A stretch of DNA of 35,581 nt from NCBI RefSeq assembly GCF_009906795.1, contig NZ_JAAALN010000016.1:1-35581 (forward strand), in the 5' to 3' direction. The notes under the pieces were generated by a model. That model had not been told where the DNA came from, ran no database searches, and was given only the letters and a program-made list of their open reading frames with translations. Shown here one piece after another: positions 31,820 through 35,581 of this stretch (position 1 is its first letter; each line of letters begins with the position of its first letter). Source of the DNA: Kineococcus siccus (GTDB taxonomy: Bacteria > Actinomycetota > Actinomycetes > Actinomycetales > Kineococcaceae). The position numbers and the translations under genes were made by a program.

Positions 31820-32179
31820 GTGACGCGGGTCGACCAGTGGGTGTGGGCGGTGCGGCTGTACCGCACGCGCTCGATCGCGTCGTCGGCGATCAAGGCGGGC
31901 CACGTGCGCCTCAACGGGGATCGGGCGAAACCCGCGTCGCCCGTCAAGGTCGGCGACGAGGTGCGCGTGCGCGCCGAGGGCTACGAGAAGGTGTTCGAGG
32001 TGGTCGAGCTGCTGAGCAAGCGGGTGGGCGCGCCGATCGCCGCGCAGGCCTACGTCGACCGGTCCCCACCGCCCCCGCCGAAGGACGAGTTCTTCGGGGC
32101 GTTCGGCGACCGCGACCGCGGCGCCGGGCGGCCCACGAAGCGCGAGCGCCGGGAGCTGGACCGCCTCCGTGGCCAGTGA
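31820..32179 (+). CDS. S4-domain RNA-binding protein, Hsp15-like
   Basis: This 119-residue protein has an S4 RNA-binding fold at about 1-60 (TRVDQWVWAVRLYRTRSIASSAIKAGHVRLNG, KVGDEVRVRAEGYEKVFEVVEL). The basic C-terminal tail contains FFGAFGDRDRGAGRPTKRERRELDRLRG. Hsp15-type proteins bind free 50S subunits carrying stalled peptidyl-tRNA. The GTG at 31820 begins the conserved sequence; no strong ribosome site is visible, so it may be translated after pgm. A second, truncated copy of its tail lies at 32875-32976. Its end overlaps the following gene by 11 bases. Confidence 0.9.
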   Translation: MTRVDQWVWAVRLYRTRSIASSAIKAGHVRLNGDRAKPASPVKVGDEVRVRAEGYEKVFEVVELLSKRVGAPIAAQAYVDRSPPPPPKDEFFGAFGDRDRGAGRPTKRERRELDRLRGQ

Positions 32180-32732
32180 CCCGGGGGGGCTCGGCGCCGT
32201 GCCGGGCGCGCTGCTGATCACCGGCACGGTCGGGGCCGGCAAGACCACGACCGCCGGGGCCGTCGGCGCGCTGCTGCGCGAGGACGGCGTCCCGCACGCG
32301 GTCGTCGACCTCGACGCGCTGTGCCACGCCTGGCCGAGTCCCGACGGCGACCCGTTCCACCTGCGCCTGCAGCTGGCCAACCTCCGGGCCGTCGCGAGCA
32401 ACCACCGGGCCGCGGGCGCCGTGCGGCTGGTCCTGGCCGGGGTGCTGGAGGACCCGGACGTGCGGCGCCGCTACGCCGAGGCGGTCGGCGTCGGCCTCGC
32501 GGTGTGCCGGCTGCGACCGGACCTGGCGGTGGTCCGGGCCCGCCTGCAGGGGCGCCACCGCGAGGACCCGGCGGGGCTGGACTGGCACCTGCGCCGCAGC
32601 GGCGAGCTGGACCGCATCCTCGAGGACGCCGGCGTCGGTGACGTGGTCGTCGCGGTCCGGGCGCACCAGACGCCCGACGACGTGGCGCGGGCCGTGACCC
32701 GGGCCGTGGGGTGGACGACCGCGCCGCCGTGA
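32169..32732 (+). CDS. P-loop nucleotide kinase-like protein
   Basis: This 187-residue protein has Walker A GTVGAGKTT at about residues 19-27, then a VVDLDALCH segment that resembles the Walker-B-like DxD of small kinases. An LVLAGVLEDPDVRRRY strand, an arginine-rich LID-like stretch (RLRPDLAVVRARLQGRHRED) and a C-terminal helix follow. It looks like a small-molecule or adenylylsulfate-kinase-like enzyme; the substrate is unknown. The GTG at 32169 overlaps the S4-gene stop, so the two are likely co-expressed. Confidence 0.8.
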   Translation: MASDPGGLGAVPGALLITGTVGAGKTTTAGAVGALLREDGVPHAVVDLDALCHAWPSPDGDPFHLRLQLANLRAVASNHRAAGAVRLVLAGVLEDPDVRRRYAEAVGVGLAVCRLRPDLAVVRARLQGRHREDPAGLDWHLRRSGELDRILEDAGVGDVVVAVRAHQTPDDVARAVTRAVGWTTAPP

Positions 32733-32742
32733 CGGCGGCCGG

Positions 32743-32874
32743 CTACTGCCAGCGCAGTGCGCTGCGCGCCGCCCAGTAGGCCGCGGGTTCCTCGGCCAGC
32801 CGGGCCAGCCGCTCGCGCGGCACGCGCGGCGGGCGGGCCACGGCGTTCTCGGCGAGCTGCTCGCGCGACACCGC
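32743..32874 (-). pseudogene. Aldo/keto reductase, C-terminal remnant
   Basis: On the minus strand this reads AVSREQLAENAVARPPRVPR and so on to AAYWAARSALRWQ, then stops at 32743. It closely matches the end of the intact aldo/keto reductase at 34673-35581 (AVSREQLASNAAARRPRLPA ... DYWAARSALAWA). The rest of the gene is absent: homology stops exactly at 32874, where an S4-protein remnant on the other strand begins. Confidence 0.85.
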
Positions 32875-32976
32875 TTCTTCGGGGCGTTCGGCGGCCGCGA
32901 CCGCGGCGCCGGGCGCCCCACCAAGCGCGAGCGCCGCGAGATCGACGAGCTGCGTGGCCACCGCGACCAGGCCTGA
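32875..32976 (+). pseudogene. S4-domain protein, C-terminal remnant
   Basis: The plus strand reads FFGAFGGRDRGAGRPTKRER then REIDELRGHRDQA and stops at 32976. It is nearly identical to the tail of the S4 gene at 31820-32179, but with its own substitutions, so it is a diverged copy rather than a fresh duplication. The RNA-binding part is missing. The junction with the aldo/keto reductase remnant at 32874/32875 is abrupt. Confidence 0.85.
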
Positions 32977-33209
32977 GGTTTTCTCCGCTTCGCTGGCCGG
33001 ACCTCATCGCCGTCCTGGTCCCACCGCCCCGGAGCTGTCCCAGGGAGTCCATGCTGGTGGGTCACCGCGTCCACGGCTCACCTCGACCGGAGGTAGGTGC
33101 CGGACAGAGGGGTGGCGACCTCGTCGCTGCTGAGCCGAGGGGAGCCGCGAGCTGGGCAACGCGTCCCGGACGCGGAGTGCACCGTGCGTCTCCAGCAATC
33201 GTGACGGTG

Positions 33210-33545
33210 CTACCCGTCGCCGTCCTCGGTGGCGCGGCGGCGCGGAACGTGTGCCTCCAGCTCGAAGTGACGGCGCAAGTAGTCGTCGAACTGCGGGACG
33301 GTGAAGGCGGCGTACCCCAGCCTTGGGCTGTAGATCAAACCGCGTCGGATCAGCGCGTCACAGGTCTGTCCGACGGGGGCCGAGCTGCTGAGGCCCACGA
33401 TGAGGGTGCACTGGGCCGCACGGCCTCGCTCCAACCGCTGCAGCCGTGCTCGGAAGTCCTGCAGCTCTTGGTCGCGGCCACTCAGCAGCGCGGGACGCTG
33501 CCCGGCCCTGGGCGTGTAGGGGTTGGCGACTGGATCGAGGGCCAT
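33210..33545 (-). pseudogene. Internally deleted ATP-binding protein
   Basis: From ATG 33545 the product starts ALDPVANPYTPRAGQRPALLSG, RDQELQDFRARLQRLERG and CTLIVGL, the N-terminus of a known family of roughly 400-residue ATPases in which the P-loop (GxRGVGKT) should follow immediately. Instead it jumps to SSSAPVGQTCDALIRRGLIY and FTVPQFDDYLRRHFELE, the family's C-terminus. About 250 internal residues, including the P-loop, are missing in frame. It is therefore a remnant, although still an open frame of 111 residues. An upstream extension to 33623 is not supported. Confidence 0.65.
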
Positions 33546-33708
33546 CGTGGCCGCTTTGCATCCTTTTCGGAGCTTGACAAGGGTGACGCAAAGCGACAGA
33601 AAGCTCGCAACGAGGTCAGACACCAGCTGCGATGGCGGACACCGCTGAGCGGGGCCGCTCCTGCCGTGAGCGGCCTCGCTCGACCTGACCGCGAGGACGG
33701 CGCGGAGA

Positions 33709-34605
33709 TCAGGGGGTAGGCATCCCCCCGGTGGCGGCCAGGGTCTCGCCGAGGACGTAGCTGGACTCGGCGCTGGCCAGGAACACGTAGGCCGGGGCCA
33801 TCTCCGCCGGCTGGCCGGGGCGCCCCAGCGGCGTCTCGGCCCCGAACTCCGGCAGCGCGTGGGCGGGCTGTCCCCCGGCCACCTGCAGCGGGGTCCACAC
33901 CGGACCGGGAGCCACGGCGTTGACGCGGATGCCCTTCGGCGCGACCTGCTGCGCCAGGGCCTTGGTGAAACCGTTGATCGCGTACTTCGTGGAGGCGTAG
34001 TCCAGGAGGATCGGCGCCGGCGAGTAGGCCTGGATCGAGGTGGTGTTGATGATGGCGCTGCCCGGCGGCATCACCGCGACGGCCGCCTTGCACAGCCAGA
34101 ACATCGCGTAGACGTTCGTCCGGAACGTCTCGTCGAACTGCTCGGTGGTCAGCTCGGCGATGTCCTCCGAGTGCTGCTGCTTCCCGGCGATGTTGGCCAG
34201 GACGTCGATGCCCCCGAGCTCGCGCACGGTGGTCTCCACGAGCTGCGTGCAGTACGCCTCGTCGGTCAGGTCGCCGGGCACGGCGACGGCCTTGCGGCCG
34301 GCCTCCTCGACGAGCGCGACGACCTCGCGCGCGTCGGCCTCCTCCTCCGGGAGGTAGGAGAGCACGACGTCGGCGCCCTCGCGGGCGAACGCGATCGCGG
34401 TGGCGCGGCCGATGCCCGAGTCGGCGCCGGTGACGAGGGCACGGCGGCCCTGCAGGCGGCCACTGCCGCGGTAGCTGGACTCCCCGGCGTCGGGCTTGTG
34501 CGGCATCTGCTGCTCGACGGCCGGGCCGTCCTGCTGCTGCTGGTAGCTCTGGTCGGCCTTCGGGTACCGGGTGGTCGGGTCCTGCATCGTGTACTGGTCG
34601 GTCAT
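33709..34605 (-). CDS. SDR-family oxidoreductase, general-stress-protein-39 type
   Basis: This 298-residue short-chain dehydrogenase has a Gln/Tyr-rich N-terminal extension of about 50 residues typical of this subgroup. It also has the cofactor motif TGADSGIG (59-66), NIAG (138-141) and the catalytic Ser190, Tyr203 and Lys207 (DYASTKYAINGF). The C-terminus ends in the conserved GETLAATGGMPTP. It is a cytoplasmic NAD(P)H-dependent reductase or dehydrogenase with unknown substrate. The ATG at 34605 has a strong AGGGGG ribosome site. Confidence 0.95.
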   Translation of the reverse strand: MTDQYTMQDPTTRYPKADQSYQQQQDGPAVEQQMPHKPDAGESSYRGSGRLQGRRALVTGADSGIGRATAIAFAREGADVVLSYLPEEEADAREVVALVEEAGRKAVAVPGDLTDEAYCTQLVETTVRELGGIDVLANIAGKQQHSEDIAELTTEQFDETFRTNVYAMFWLCKAAVAVMPPGSAIINTTSIQAYSPAPILLDYASTKYAINGFTKALAQQVAPKGIRVNAVAPGPVWTPLQVAGGQPAHALPEFGAETPLGRPGQPAEMAPAYVFLASAESSYVLGETLAATGGMPTP

Positions 34606-34672
34606 GGTTGCCCCCTACCCGCACCGGCGCCGCGGACACGTGACCGTCGCACTGGGCCGGCGCGGGCGGGCC

Positions 34673-35581
34673 TCAGGCCCAGGCCAGGGCGCTGCGCGCC
34701 GCCCAGTAGTCCTCGGGCGCCTGCGCCAGCGCCGCGAGCCGCTGCGCGGGAAGCCGCGGCCGACGGGCCGCGGCGTTGCTCGCCAGCTGCTCGCGGGACA
34801 CGGCGCCGCTGAGGACGACGTCGGCCCAGGGCTGGGTCAGCGCCGCACCGAGGGCCAGGGCGTCCACCGACTGGCCGTCGTCCGCCGCGAGGGCCGCGGC
34901 GGCGGCCTCCCCGCCGTGGGCGGTCAGGCGCCCGTTGGCCACGCCCTCCTTGACCACGACGAGCCAGCCGGCGTCGGCCGCGCGCGCGAGGGCCGGGGCC
35001 ACCGACGTCTCGAGCAGGTTCCAGGTCGACTGCACGGCCGCGAAGGGCGTGTGCGGCAGCGCCAGGGCCCGCTCGAGGACGGCCCCCTGCGCGGGCCCGC
35101 TGGTCGACAGACCGACCCGGACGCCCTGCGCGGCGAGCTCGCGCAGCCCGGCGAGGAGGTCGGCGTCGCCCAGGGCCGGGCTGTCCGGGGTGACCGAGTG
35201 CACGAGGTACACGTCGGGTGTGGTCCCGAGCGCCGCGAGGGTCTCGGGCCACTGGCGGTCGAAGGTCGCGCGCCCGTGGTCCTTGCGCTCGTGCTGGGCC
35301 GCCGTGCGGCTCCACGCCCCGACGTACTCGTAGCCCCACTTGGAGCCGATCGTCAGCTGCGCCCGGACGCCGGGACGGGCGGCCAGCCAGGAGCCGAGGA
35401 ACCGCTCGGCGAAGCCGTAGGAGCGGGCGGTGTCGACGTAGCGCAGGCCCAGGTCCCAGGCCGCGTCGAGGACGTCGTGCGTGCGGGCCTCGAGCGCCTC
35501 CACCGACCGGTCCTCCGCGAGGTCCGCCGCCCGCCCGAGGGTGATGTAGGCCGGGCGCCCCACGGCAGCCAGGCCCAGCCC
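34673..35581 (-). CDS. Aldo/keto reductase (5' end beyond window)
   Basis: This NADPH-dependent TIM-barrel reductase shows the catalytic tetrad: Asp and Tyr in YVDTARSYG, Lys in GSKWGYEY and His in YLVHSVTP. A phosphate-binding C-terminal segment (SGAVSREQLASNAAARRP) also marks the family. The frame is open to the right edge, reading GLGLAAVGRPAYITLGRA, so the usual N-terminal strand continues into missing sequence and the gene is partial. A GTG at 35563 is internal and probably not the start. Its tail is closely related to the remnant at 32743-32874. Confidence 0.93.
   Translation of the reverse strand, partial: GLGLAAVGRPAYITLGRAADLAEDRSVEALEARTHDVLDAAWDLGLRYVDTARSYGFAERFLGSWLAARPGVRAQLTIGSKWGYEYVGAWSRTAAQHERKDHGRATFDRQWPETLAALGTTPDVYLVHSVTPDSPALGDADLLAGLRELAAQGVRVGLSTSGPAQGAVLERALALPHTPFAAVQSTWNLLETSVAPALARAADAGWLVVVKEGVANGRLTAHGGEAAAAALAADDGQSVDALALGAALTQPWADVVLSGAVSREQLASNAAARRPRLPAQRLAALAQAPEDYWAARSALAWA

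Noticed and set aside
27849-31823. 1,324-residue plus-strand open frame
   Set aside because: It is the antisense shadow of dppA and an out-of-frame shadow of the YoaK-like and pgm genes, caused by high GC and few stops.
32743-32961. 72-residue minus-strand gene
   Set aside because: Its first third is antisense to the S4 remnant; only 32743-32874 has homology, so it is a remnant and not a gene.
33570-33600. TTGACA-containing promoter before the scar
   Set aside because: A -35-like TTGACA is present, but no -10 at 16-18 bases and no downstream plus-strand gene.

Overview
The window reads as chromosomal or large-replicon DNA of a very GC-rich actinobacterium. Codon third positions are almost all G or C, GTG starts are common, and several SigE-type ECF sigma factors are present. 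A member of the Kineosporiaceae (Kineococcus-like) fits, but that placement is an inference from style and gene content, not a database result.

About 1-21.5 kb is accessory DNA. It opens with a decayed IS110-family element (two frameshifts), then an alpha/beta hydrolase, orphan hypothetical genes, a secreted beta-propeller protein and a DUF2283 protein. From 7.3 to 16.3 kb lie four ECF sigma-factor modules, each paired with a single-pass membrane protein that probably acts as its anti-sigma factor. Two of the four sigma genes are broken: one has a frameshift near 9,415, the other is split by a 1.56-kb IS3-family element. The 28-codon 5' end of the split gene lies on the far side of the element, and removing the element plus one copy of a GAA target duplication restores the reading frame exactly. 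The stretch 16.3-21.5 kb holds small membrane, lipoprotein and hypothetical genes. Between them run decayed copies of a roughly 25-bp intergenic repeat.

About 21.5-32.7 kb looks like core chromosome. A six-gene minus-strand operon (dppA-dppB-dppC-ggt-dppDF-gntR) has overlapping or 1-nt-spaced genes. It encodes a peptide-type ABC importer with both ATPases fused in one chain, a gamma-glutamyltransferase without a visible signal peptide, and an FCD-type GntR regulator. This suggests uptake and cytoplasmic cleavage of gamma-glutamyl peptides. A perfect palindrome, TCGTATACGA, lies just upstream and is a good candidate operator. Divergent from the operon are a YoaK-like membrane protein, phosphoglucomutase, an S4-domain RNA-binding protein and a small P-loop kinase.

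From 32.7 to 33.7 kb is a scar. Tail fragments of an aldo/keto reductase and of a second S4 protein are joined head to head, followed by an internally deleted ATPase gene. The window closes with an SDR oxidoreductase and an aldo/keto reductase that runs off the right edge. I saw no tRNA, rRNA or CRISPR array.
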